Source of the DNA: Pseudomonadota bacterium
GTDB lineage: Bacteria; Pseudomonadota; Gammaproteobacteria; Burkholderiales; JABEVD01
Assembly: GCA_021848825.1 (NCBI GenBank)
Contig: JAJZTQ010000004.1
Location: 46,037 to 93,861, forward strand
Length of the DNA: 47,825 bases
Direction of reading: 5' to 3'
Below the pieces are notes generated by a model. It was not told the DNA's origin and did not search any database. It saw nothing but the letters and a program-made list of their open reading frames with translations. The stretch's first letter is position 1. Every line of letters starts with the position of its first letter. Shown here piece after piece: positions 1 to 6,481 of the stretch. Made by a program: the position numbers and the translations under genes.

Positions 1-9
1 GGTGCAGCA

Positions 10-274
10 GGGTCAGGTCTTGACATTGACCATTTTTGCTATACTGCAGGCATGGCCAGACCTTTACGCCTGGAATATTCCGGCGCGATTCATCACGTCA
101 CCTCGCGAGGCAATGCGCAAGCTGCGATTTTTCTCGACGATGAAGACCGTGATTCATTTCTCAAGGTGCTCGGGGAGTGCATTGCACGTGCTGCTGGAGT
201 GCATTATTCTACAGCGAGCCGAGTGATGAAAGGCGAACGATGAAACGATGATGAATGATGTCAAGACTTGACCC
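10..274. mobile_element. Internally deleted REP-associated transposase (RAYT/IS200-like) element
   Basis: The segment is bounded by near-perfect 17-bp inverted repeats, GGGTCAGGTCTTGACAT at 10-26 and ATGTCAAGACTTGACCC at 258-274, with one mismatch. Between them lies only a transposase remnant of 63 codons. Such GGGTCAAGTCTTGACAT ends commonly flank REP-associated tyrosine transposase genes in betaproteobacteria. The size suggests a MITE-like deletion derivative that would have to be moved in trans by a full-length relative. Seen: the repeats and the remnant. Inferred: mobility. Confidence 0.6.
52..243 (+). pseudogene. REP-associated tyrosine transposase remnant (N- and C-terminus fused)
   Basis: The 63-residue reading frame begins with the typical N-terminus of Y1/RAYT transposases (MARPLRLEYSGAIHHVTSRG, followed by a FLDDEDRDSFLKVLGE stretch). 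It then jumps directly to a family-like C-terminal end, GVHYSTASRVMKGER. The family is normally about 200-320 residues, so the HUH motif and the catalytic tyrosine region are missing. The join falls near codons 43-48, around positions 180-195, and keeps the reading frame. The product cannot be an active transposase. It sits inside the inverted repeats at 10-26 and 258-274. Confidence 0.65.
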
Positions 275-300
275 TAAATACTCATGACCCTAAATACTCA
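269..300 (+). repeat. Perfect 16-bp tandem duplication at the element border
   Basis: TGACCCTAAATACTCA occurs twice without a gap (269-284 and 285-300). The first copy overlaps the right inverted repeat of the transposase element. The second abuts the truncated acetyltransferase frame and supplies an in-frame stop (TAA, 291-293) upstream of it. It looks like a duplication of the element's edge. Confidence 0.6.
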
Positions 301-335
301 GCGCCAAAGCCGATGATGCGCCGGAGATCGCCGAA

Positions 336-755
336 ATGGTCGGCGAACTGCTGGCTGAAATCATGAACGCGACAGGCGTCCGGGCATTCAACTTCGATCC
401 TGCCGAGACGACTTCCAGACTCGCTGACTTCATCGATCAGGAAAAGTATTTTGCCTATATCGCCCGCAGCGAGACAGGGCGGGCGGCCGGATTCATCGCC
501 CTCCATGAGAGTTACGCCCTTTATGCCGAGGGCGCGTTCGGCACGATACCGGAACTCTATGTACGTCCGGATTACCGCTCGAACCATTTGGGCTTTCGCC
601 TCGTCTCCCAGGCAAAAACCTTCGGCTTGTCCCGAGGCTGGCGCCGCCTGGAGGTGACCACCCCGCCGCTGCCCCAGTTCGAGCGAACGCTGGCTTTCTA
701 TGAGCGCGAGGGTTTCGGCATAACGGGGGGGCGCAAGCTGAAGATTTCGCTGTGA
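336..755 (+). CDS. GNAT-family N-acetyltransferase, 5'-truncated
   Basis: The product resembles small GNAT acetyltransferases that move an acetyl group from acetyl-CoA to an amine; the substrate is not evident. The stretch IPELYVRPDYRSNHLGFRLV matches the conserved GNAT beta-4/acetyl-CoA-binding region, and FYEREGFG near the end matches the C-terminal motif. Reading upstream of the first ATG in the same frame gives AKADDAPEIAEM, which is what the N-terminus of this family looks like. Coding similarity therefore begins at about 300-303, but the frame is then interrupted by repeat sequence with a TAA at 291. The natural start and promoter seem lost through the mobile element. The ATG at 336 may still give a 139-residue product lacking beta-1. 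GNAT assignment is solid; activity is doubtful. Confidence 0.6.
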   Translation: MVGELLAEIMNATGVRAFNFDPAETTSRLADFIDQEKYFAYIARSETGRAAGFIALHESYALYAEGAFGTIPELYVRPDYRSNHLGFRLVSQAKTFGLSRGWRRLEVTTPPLPQFERTLAFYEREGFGITGGRKLKISL

Positions 756-804
756 CGCTGCGCCAACCCATGGCGGTGACCAGCCTGCCCGCATGGAAGG
801 CGTT

Positions 805-1347
805 TCAAAATGAGGAACCCGGCGTCTTCAAGAATTCGAGTTCTTCCTTCGTCGACTCCCTTCCCAATATGACATTGCGGTGCGGATAGCGGCCGAACCG
901 GTCGACGATGGCCTTGTGCCTGAGTTCGAAATCGAGGTTCCGCTCCAACCTGGGCGAAGAGAACAGGGAAACCGCGATTTCGTGGATCTTCCGCGATTCG
1001 CTGTGCATGTAGGGCATGTAAAGAAAAGCGCGTCTGACAGCGTCGAGCTTCCTGTCGGCGCCGATTGCGACAGCACTCTGCGAAAGGGCCAGCGCGAGGG
1101 AATCGCAGGCGAAAGCTTCCGGGCGGTCACGCCAGATGTTTCGCGAAAACTGGTCGAGAACGATGATTTCGGCAAGCCTCCCCTCGGCCGTTTCCCGCCA
1201 TTCGTAAAGCTCGCAGCGGGAAGCGGCGGCATGCAGTTCGCCGAAGCGGGATTCGATTTGGCGGTCGAATTCCTCCGATTTCGCCCACCACTTTCCGGGT
1301 TCGATTTCCTCGAACCAGAACGCAAGCACTTCTTCGGGCCGGATCAT
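805..1347 (-). CDS. DUF924 family protein
   Basis: This 180-residue protein belongs to the DUF924 family of uncharacterised, soluble, alpha-helical (TPR-like) proteins. Family features seen are the N-terminal EEVLAFWFEE and PGKWWAKSEEFDRQI, the central LAEIIVLDQFSRNIWRD, and the FLYMPYMHSES and FGRYPHRN segments. The start is set at the ATG at 1347, because the longer upstream frame reads through the nitroreductase gene and has no family similarity. It begins 4 bases after the nitroreductase stop, so the two genes are probably co-transcribed. The biochemical role is unknown. Confidence 0.85.
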   Translation of the reverse strand: MIRPEEVLAFWFEEIEPGKWWAKSEEFDRQIESRFGELHAAASRCELYEWRETAEGRLAEIIVLDQFSRNIWRDRPEAFACDSLALALSQSAVAIGADRKLDAVRRAFLYMPYMHSESRKIHEIAVSLFSSPRLERNLDFELRHKAIVDRFGRYPHRNVILGRESTKEELEFLKTPGSSF

Positions 1348-1351
1348 GGCC

Positions 1352-1915
1352 TCAAAGCCAGGCGAGGACAGAAGGTTCCTTTCTCGGCGAGGCATCGGTC
1401 TCCCCGGCAGGCACGCCCACGACGATGGGGGCGATAACTTCGTAGTCGGAAGGGATGCCGATTTCCTTCCGCATCTCGCTGATTGCAGCAACTGAAGAAC
1501 CGATGACGCAGGTTCCGAGGCCGCTTGCGCAGGCGGCGAGCATCAGGTTCTCGGCAGCGAGCCAACAGTCCGCCTCGACGAAAGGGCCGTTCGGCCTGGC
1601 ACAGATCACGATCAACGTGCCGGCGCCGTGGAAGATGTCGAAATCCGAATGCCTGAATGCATCCGGGACAGGGTGCAGGCTCTCGATGAAAAGCGGCTTC
1701 GCCAGATCGGAAATGCGCTTAAGCAGATTCCTGTCCTGGATCACCACGAATTCCCATGGCTCCTCGTGCATCGCGGTGGGAGCCAGCGTCGCGGCTTGAA
1801 GCAAGGTCATGACGGCGCTCCGCTCGATCCCGTCATGCTTGTAGGCGCGAACGGATCTTCTGGTGCGAATCACGTCGAAGACGGTTTTGGGTCCTTCCCC
1901 TGAAAAAAGGCACAT
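1352..1915 (-). CDS. Nitroreductase family protein
   Basis: This 187-residue protein has the nitroreductase (FMN-dependent NAD(P)H oxidoreductase) fold. Seen are the N-terminal VFDVIRTRRSVRAY, where the RRSVR segment contacts the FMN phosphate, APTAMHEEPWEFVVI, and a central helix WLAAENLMLAACASGLGTCVIGS that is typical of the family. Such enzymes are homodimers reducing nitro compounds, quinones or related substrates; the native substrate is not evident. The ATG at 1915 is preceded by GGAG about 8 bases upstream. The DUF924 gene follows after 4 bases. The C-terminus has a short tail ending in LAWL. Confidence 0.88.
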   Translation of the reverse strand: MCLFSGEGPKTVFDVIRTRRSVRAYKHDGIERSAVMTLLQAATLAPTAMHEEPWEFVVIQDRNLLKRISDLAKPLFIESLHPVPDAFRHSDFDIFHGAGTLIVICARPNGPFVEADCWLAAENLMLAACASGLGTCVIGSSVAAISEMRKEIGIPSDYEVIAPIVVGVPAGETDASPRKEPSVLAWL

Positions 1916-2193
1916 GGCAATGCTCCGGGATTATCATTTTCAGGATAGTACATTTCATCTATATCAGAGTATGAAATTGGCTTCCAGCGGCAGGTGACAT
2001 GGAAAAGGCCCTTCGTCTTGTCCCCAGCCGAATTCCAGGCCGAAATGGCCTCTTGTGCGGGAAGAAGTTCCACCTTGCAGCCCTTTTTTCATTTCTTCAC
2101 CTTGGCGTTCATGCGGATCAGGATGTCGCGGTCGCAAGTCCTTGTCGCCACCGTGATGCGCTCGAAGGCGATTTCCTCCATGCATGGCTTCAT
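1870..2193 (-). pseudogene. Possible degenerate small gene with an in-frame TGA
   Basis: One minus-strand frame reads a plausible 34-residue start (from ATG at 2193: MKPCMEEIAFERITVATR...NAKVKK), then TGA at 2091-2089. It continues in the same frame as KKGCKVELLPAQEAISAWNS and GDKTKGLFHVTC. Both halves have protein-like composition and the local GC-rich codon usage, so they may be one gene broken by a stop. A GTG at 2073 could restart the second half. The frame runs 46 bases into the nitroreductase gene. I do not recognise the family. It may also be two chance ORFs. Confidence 0.3.
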
Positions 2194-2230
2194 GCTTCTG
2201 TATGGACCTGCCGCCGTCGGGCTGCATGCC

Positions 2231-2236
2231 TATAAT
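2231..2236 (+). promoter_or_regulatory. Candidate -10 box for the glycosylglycerate operon
   Basis: A perfect TATAAT lies 26 bases upstream of the chosen ATG at 2262 of the first operon gene. No convincing -35 hexamer is seen 16-18 bases upstream (the sequence there is CTGCCG), so it may need an activator or another sigma factor. Confidence 0.35.
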
Positions 2237-2261
2237 GAAATCAAACTCAATGGAGGCGACG

Positions 2262-2531
2262 ATGACAGAACGTGAAGAAAGGATCAGGGAGGCGGCCTAC
2301 AGCCGCTATGCCGACAGGGGATATGAGCATGGGCATGACCTCGAGGACTGGCTGGAGGCAGAGGCTGAAATGGAAAGCGAAATTGCCGAAACGGAACCGG
2401 GCATGCAGCAGGGCGGGACGCTCGGTCCGGCGGAGGACGAGGCGCTGAAGCGCATGATCAGGCGTCATCCGCAGAAGGAGATTCCGCTCGTCGAGGGAAT
2501 GGAGCCTGAAGACGCGCCCGAAAAGGAATGA
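2262..2531 (+). CDS. DUF2934 domain-containing protein
   Basis: This 89-residue acidic protein starts with EERIREAAYSRYADRGYEHG and HDLEDWLEAEAE, the signature of DUF2934, a short conserved region of unknown function found in many proteobacteria. The rest is charged and probably disordered. The ATG at 2262 is preferred over the ATG at 2250 because GGAGG at 2253-2257 is well spaced for it. Its stop overlaps the start of the next gene as ATGA (2528-2531), so it is translationally coupled to the HAD phosphatase and is the first gene of the operon. It has no obvious catalytic role; a regulatory or accessory role in the solute operon is only a guess. Confidence 0.8.
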   Translation: MTEREERIREAAYSRYADRGYEHGHDLEDWLEAEAEMESEIAETEPGMQQGGTLGPAEDEALKRMIRRHPQKEIPLVEGMEPEDAPEKE

Positions 2532-3301
2532 CGGCGAAAATCGTCTTCACCGATCTGGACGGGACTTTGCTCGATCCGGTCACGTGCCGCTTCGATTCGG
2601 CCATTCCTGCCCTGGAGATGATCAGGAAAAGAAAGATCCCTCTCGTCTTCTGCTCGAGCAAGACCCGCGCAGAGATCGTCGCGATCAGGAAGAAGATGGA
2701 AAACACGGCCCCCTTCATTTCGGAAAACGGCGGCGGAATCTACATTCCGGAGGGCTATTTCTCATTCGGCTTCGACTCCGATGTCCTGGATGGTTACAGG
2801 CTTATCGTTCTCGGAGAACCCTATGATCTGGTCAGGCGGCGCTTCGAGGAAATCAGGAGAAAAACGGGCATCAGGGTCAGGGGGTTTTCCGACATGAGCG
2901 ACGAGGAGGTGGCTCGGCTCACCGGCATTTCGAAGGAAGAGGCGCATCTTGCGAAACAGCGCGATTTCGACGAGCCTTTCGTTTTCGAGCAGGGTCCGGA
3001 CGAGCGATTCCTGAAGGCGCTTGAGGCTGCCGGGCTGAACTGGACAAGGGGCAGGCTTTTCCATGCGATGGGGAACCACGACAAGGGGCTTGCCGTGAAC
3101 CGCCTGAAATCCTTCTACGAGCGGGAATATGGCGAAATATCGAGCATCGCGCTTGGGGATGGCGAGAACGATGTTCCGATGCTTCGCGCAGTCGATTTTC
3201 CCGTCCTCTTGGGCGGCGCGGCTCCGTTCGAGGGGTCGATCGGGACGAGCAAGAGCGGCCCGGTCGGATGGAACGAAGCGGTGCTGAAGCTGATCGCGTG
3301 A
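2528..3301 (+). CDS. HAD-IIB phosphatase, mannosyl-3-phosphoglycerate phosphatase family
   Basis: The 257-residue protein has the HAD motifs of the Cof/MPGP group: [11 protein letters not shown] at residues about 6-16 (nucleophile Asp and general acid Asp), VFCSSKTRAEI (motif II), and MGNHDKG followed by ALGDGENDVPML (motif III Lys and the metal-binding Asp pair). The ISENGGGIYIPEGYF segment is typical of mannosyl-3-phosphoglycerate phosphatases. These enzymes remove the phosphate from glycosyl-3-phosphoglycerates to yield the free osmolyte. With GpgS and a second glycosyltransferase downstream, the substrate is probably glucosyl- or mannosylglucosyl-3-phosphoglycerate. It overlaps both neighbours (ATGA upstream, GTGA downstream). 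Family is firm; substrate is inference. Confidence 0.85.
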   Translation: MTAKIVFTDLDGTLLDPVTCRFDSAIPALEMIRKRKIPLVFCSSKTRAEIVAIRKKMENTAPFISENGGGIYIPEGYFSFGFDSDVLDGYRLIVLGEPYDLVRRRFEEIRRKTGIRVRGFSDMSDEEVARLTGISKEEAHLAKQRDFDEPFVFEQGPDERFLKALEAAGLNWTRGRLFHAMGNHDKGLAVNRLKSFYEREYGEISSIALGDGENDVPMLRAVDFPVLLGGAAPFEGSIGTSKSGPVGWNEAVLKLIA

Positions 3302-4551
3302 GCAGCATCGCCTTCAGGGCCGAAGTCGAAGCCCAGATCGAAGCGGTCGGGCATGCCGATATCGTCGTCGGCATACCGAGCTTCAACAACGCGAGAACCA
3401 TAGGGCGCGTCGTCAGGGCGGTTCAGGCCGGACTCGCGAAGTATTTTCCCGACGAGCGCGCGGTCATCGTGAATTCGGACGGCGGTTCGGCTGACGGCAC
3501 GATGGATGTGGTCCGCGCTTCCTCGATGGACGATTTCGGGGCCATTCTGATCCACCACCGGATTTCCCCCGTTTCGAAAATCAGCTTTCCATATTCGGGC
3601 ATTCCAGGAAAGGGAAGCGCCTTCAGGTCGATATTCGAAATCGCGAAAGTGCTCGGCGCAAAGGCCTGCGCAGTAGTCGACTCGGACTTGAGGAGCATTG
3701 CCCCGGAATGGATGGAATTGCTTCTGAAACCGGTCCTGGAATGGGATTTCGATTATGTCGCACCCCTCTATCATCGCCACAAGTTCGACGGCACCATCAC
3801 CAACAGCATCATTTATCCCCTGACACGCGCGCTTTACGGCAGGCGCGTCAGGCAGCCCATAGGCGGGGAATTCGGCTTCTCGGGGAGGATCGCGAAGCAT
3901 TATCTTGAAAAGGAGGTATGGGAATCGGATGTCGCCCGCTTCGGCATAGACATCTGGATGACGACGACTGCGATTGCCGACGGATTCAGGGTGGCGCAGT
4001 CGTTTCTAGGCGCCAAGATCCACGACCCGAAGGACCCCGGGGCGGATCTGGTTGAAATGCTTTATCAGGTCGTGGGCGCCACCTTCGAACTGATGGAAAC
4101 CTATGCGGAAATCTGGACGCCGATAAGAGAGTCTCGCGCCGTCGAAACTTTCGGCTTCGAGTATGCGGTGGGCCTGGAGCATGTCGCTGTCGACACGGGG
4201 AGAATGCTGGATGCCTTCAGGGCCGGGCTGGAGAATCTCGGGGAAATCTGGCGGGAAATTCTGGGCGAAGGCGATTTCAGGGAAGTCGAGAAGCTCGGCG
4301 AGACGGGCGTCTTTCCGGTCGAGCTCTGGGCACGCATCGTCTATGATTATGCCATAGCCTTCCACAAGAGGAAGCTGCCCAGGGAACACCTGATCAAGTC
4401 GCTCGCTCCGCTTTATCTCGGCAAAACCGCCATTTTCATCCGGACGATCGAGAAGATGGAAATGCCCGAGGTGGAGGACGAAATAGAAAAGCTCTGCGCT
4501 GCTTTCGAAAGCTCGAAGGATTACCTTGTCGCCAGCTGGAAACGATCTTGA
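3298..4551 (+). CDS. GT-A glycosyltransferase, candidate MggA-like (osmolyte glycosyltransferase)
   Basis: The 417-residue protein has a GT-A/family-2-like fold. Seen are DIVVGIPSFNNARTIGRVV near the N-terminus, VNSDGGSADGT, a donor-binding VVDSDL (DxD motif) near residue 140, and IGGEFGFSG. The C-terminal 200 residues are helical. It starts at GTG 3298, overlapping the phosphatase stop as GTGA, and ends 11 bases before the next start. It is not the GpgS itself, since that gene lies downstream with the clearer signature. By context it may add a second sugar to glucosyl-3-phosphoglycerate, as MggA does in Petrotoga mannosylglucosylglycerate synthesis, or act like a mannosylglycerate synthase. 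Sugar donor and acceptor are not provable from sequence. Confidence 0.75.
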   Translation: MSSIAFRAEVEAQIEAVGHADIVVGIPSFNNARTIGRVVRAVQAGLAKYFPDERAVIVNSDGGSADGTMDVVRASSMDDFGAILIHHRISPVSKISFPYSGIPGKGSAFRSIFEIAKVLGAKACAVVDSDLRSIAPEWMELLLKPVLEWDFDYVAPLYHRHKFDGTITNSIIYPLTRALYGRRVRQPIGGEFGFSGRIAKHYLEKEVWESDVARFGIDIWMTTTAIADGFRVAQSFLGAKIHDPKDPGADLVEMLYQVVGATFELMETYAEIWTPIRESRAVETFGFEYAVGLEHVAVDTGRMLDAFRAGLENLGEIWREILGEGDFREVEKLGETGVFPVELWARIVYDYAIAFHKRKLPREHLIKSLAPLYLGKTAIFIRTIEKMEMPEVEDEIEKLCAAFESSKDYLVASWKRS

Positions 4552-4562
4552 AGGAGGCCGCC

Positions 4563-5261
4563 ATGTCAGACTTTCTGAACCTGATACTCGAACCCATCCG
4601 TGAAATGTTCATGAAGTTCAGGGAATTCCTGCCGAATTTCCTGGCCATGCTGGTGATACTGTTCGTCGGTTTTCTCATCGCGGCGCTTCTGAGGCGGTTG
4701 CTGGTCAGATTCCTTTCCGCGATAGGGTTCGACAGCTGGTCGGACAGGATGGGGTTCACTTCGATGATGAGGAAAGGGGACCTTTGGGACAAGCCCTCAT
4801 CGATGCTGGGATCCTTCTTCTTCTGGATCATGGTCCTCATCACCCTGATGACAGGGCTCAATGCGCTGAAAATCCACGTGATAGAAAACATGGTCCTGCA
4901 GTTCTTCAATTATCTGCCGAGGGCGGCATCAGCCCTGCTGATCCTCGTCGCAGGATACCTGCTTTCCGCTTTCTTCAGCAGAACGCTGCTCATTGCTGCG
5001 GTCAACGCCGGCTACCGCTATGCGAAACCGGTAGCCCGCGCCGTGAAGGTATTGCTGCTGATCATGACCTTCGCAATGGTGATGGAACAGCTTCAGATTG
5101 CGCCCGGTATCGTTCTGGCCGCCTTCTCGATCGTATTCGGCGGGATAGTGGCGGCGCTCACGATTGCTTTCGGGGTGGGCGGAATCGACGTGGCCAGAAA
5201 GATGATCGAGAGCGAGGTCGCCGAAAGGAAGCCGGAAAGTACCGACGTCGAGCATATCTGA
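4563..5261 (+). CDS. Small mechanosensitive-channel-like membrane protein (conserved TM helix type)
   Basis: This 232-residue inner-membrane protein has about five hydrophobic segments: FLAMLVILFVGFLIAALL, SFFFWIMVLITLMTGL, AASALLILVAGYLLSAFF, VKVLLLIMTFAMVM, and a final Gly/Ala-rich one, AAFSIVFGGIVAALTIAFG. These segments look like the paired 'conserved TM helix' repeats of MscS-related proteins. The protein stops shortly after the pore-like helix, so the cytoplasmic beta domain of a full MscS is absent. AAGGAGG at 4551-4557 sets the ATG at 4563. It lies between two osmolyte-synthesis genes, which suggests a role in osmotic adjustment or solute release. Channel activity is inferred. Confidence 0.75.
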   Translation: MSDFLNLILEPIREMFMKFREFLPNFLAMLVILFVGFLIAALLRRLLVRFLSAIGFDSWSDRMGFTSMMRKGDLWDKPSSMLGSFFFWIMVLITLMTGLNALKIHVIENMVLQFFNYLPRAASALLILVAGYLLSAFFSRTLLIAAVNAGYRYAKPVARAVKVLLLIMTFAMVMEQLQIAPGIVLAAFSIVFGGIVAALTIAFGVGGIDVARKMIESEVAERKPESTDVEHI

Positions 5262-5272
5262 AAGGGCGAATC

Positions 5273-6478
5273 ATGACCGACTTCTATCAGACGGGAAGCA
5301 TCACGACACTTCACCAGATCGGCAAGACTTCCCTGGAAAGAATCGAGGCGGAGCTTCTGGCGTATTCGAAAGCGCGGCCCATCGCCCTCGTGCTCCCAGC
5401 GCTCTATTCCGAATTCGAAGGTCCTGCCATGCCCGGAATCGTTCACGAGCTCGCCAAGGTGAAGTATCTCAACCAGATCGTCCTGACGCTCGACCAGGCA
5501 TCTGAATCGGAAATGAAGAAGGCCAGGGAATTCATGTCTCCAGTGTCGGCAGAAATCAAGATCGTCCACAACAATGGCAGGCGCATCGCCGAGATCTACG
5601 AAATGCTTTCCCGCAACGGCGTGGATGCCGGGCAGAAGGGCAAGGGGCGATCCGCCTGGCTTGCATACGGTTATATCCTGGCAAGGGGAATGTCCGAAAT
5701 CATTGCCCTGCATGACTGCGACATCGTCACCTACAGCAGGGAAATGCTGGCAAGGCTCTGCTATCCCGTCGCCAACCCGAATATGGATTTCGTGTTCTGC
5801 AAAGGCTATTACAGCAGGGTGACGACCAAGATGGGCGGGCGAGTCACCCGCCTTCTCGTGACCCCTCTTGTCAGATCCATCCAGCAGCTGATCGGTCCGC
5901 ATCCGTTCCTGGTTTTTCTCGACAGCTTCCGCTATCCCTTGGCCGGAGAGTTCTGCATGGTCACGGATCTGGCGAGAGTGAACAGGATTCCGTGGGACTG
6001 GGGCCTTGAGGTGGGCTCGCTTGCCGAGGTGCACAGGAATTATTCGGCCAGGAGGGTTTGTCAGGTTGACATCGCCGCGACCTACGATCACAAGCACCAG
6101 GTGCTTTCGGCTGAAGATGTCGGCGGCGGATTGATGAAGATGGCGGTAGACATCTGCAAATCCGTGTTCAGAACGCTCGCCTCGGAAGGTGTCGTATTTT
6201 CAGATGGGTTCTTCAATTCCCTGCTTCTGGCCTATCTGCGTCAGGCTGAAGATACGCTGATGAAATACGAGGCGGATGCCGCAATGAACGGCCTCGAATT
6301 CGACCGCCACGAAGAGGCCAGGGCTGTCGAGGCCTTTACCAATGCCATAAGCGCGGCTTCCAGGGCATTTTCCGAAAACGCCCTGGGCAATCCCCTGATT
6401 CCAAACTGGAGCAGGGTGAGTGCTGCCATCCCCGCCATTTTCGAGATGCTCGAGGCCGCGGTGGATGCGGACAATTAG
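5273..6478 (+). CDS. gpgS: Glucosyl-3-phosphoglycerate synthase (GT81-like)
   Basis: The 401-residue protein resembles GpgS, which transfers glucose from NDP-glucose to D-3-phosphoglycerate as the first step of glucosylglycerate synthesis. Supporting features are IALVLPALYSEFEG at residues about 40-53, the KGRSAWLAYGY segment, the metal-binding ALHDCDIV, and the family-typical KGYYSRVTTKMGGRVTRLLV with FRYPLAGEF and WDWGLEVG. The ATG at 5273 overlaps no upstream gene and follows the membrane-protein stop by 11 bases. It is the last gene of the operon and converges on tolC, ending 3 bases before the tolC stop with no visible terminator hairpin. Assignment to the GpgS/MpgS superfamily is strong; sugar specificity is inferred. 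Confidence 0.8.
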   Translation: MTDFYQTGSITTLHQIGKTSLERIEAELLAYSKARPIALVLPALYSEFEGPAMPGIVHELAKVKYLNQIVLTLDQASESEMKKAREFMSPVSAEIKIVHNNGRRIAEIYEMLSRNGVDAGQKGKGRSAWLAYGYILARGMSEIIALHDCDIVTYSREMLARLCYPVANPNMDFVFCKGYYSRVTTKMGGRVTRLLVTPLVRSIQQLIGPHPFLVFLDSFRYPLAGEFCMVTDLARVNRIPWDWGLEVGSLAEVHRNYSARRVCQVDIAATYDHKHQVLSAEDVGGGLMKMAVDICKSVFRTLASEGVVFSDGFFNSLLLAYLRQAEDTLMKYEADAAMNGLEFDRHEEARAVEAFTNAISAASRAFSENALGNPLIPNWSRVSAAIPAIFEMLEAAVDADN

Positions 6479-6481
6479 GGC

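Noticed and set aside
4784-5272. Upstream extension of the gpgS frame by about 160 codons
   Set aside because: This part overlaps the membrane-protein gene in another frame and is Arg/Gly-rich with no similarity; the ATG at 5273 starts the conserved protein.
5093-6097. A 334-codon minus-strand frame opposite gpgS
   Set aside because: The plus-strand frame has glycosyltransferase motifs and fits the operon; the antisense frame is His/Arg/Gly-rich without similarity.
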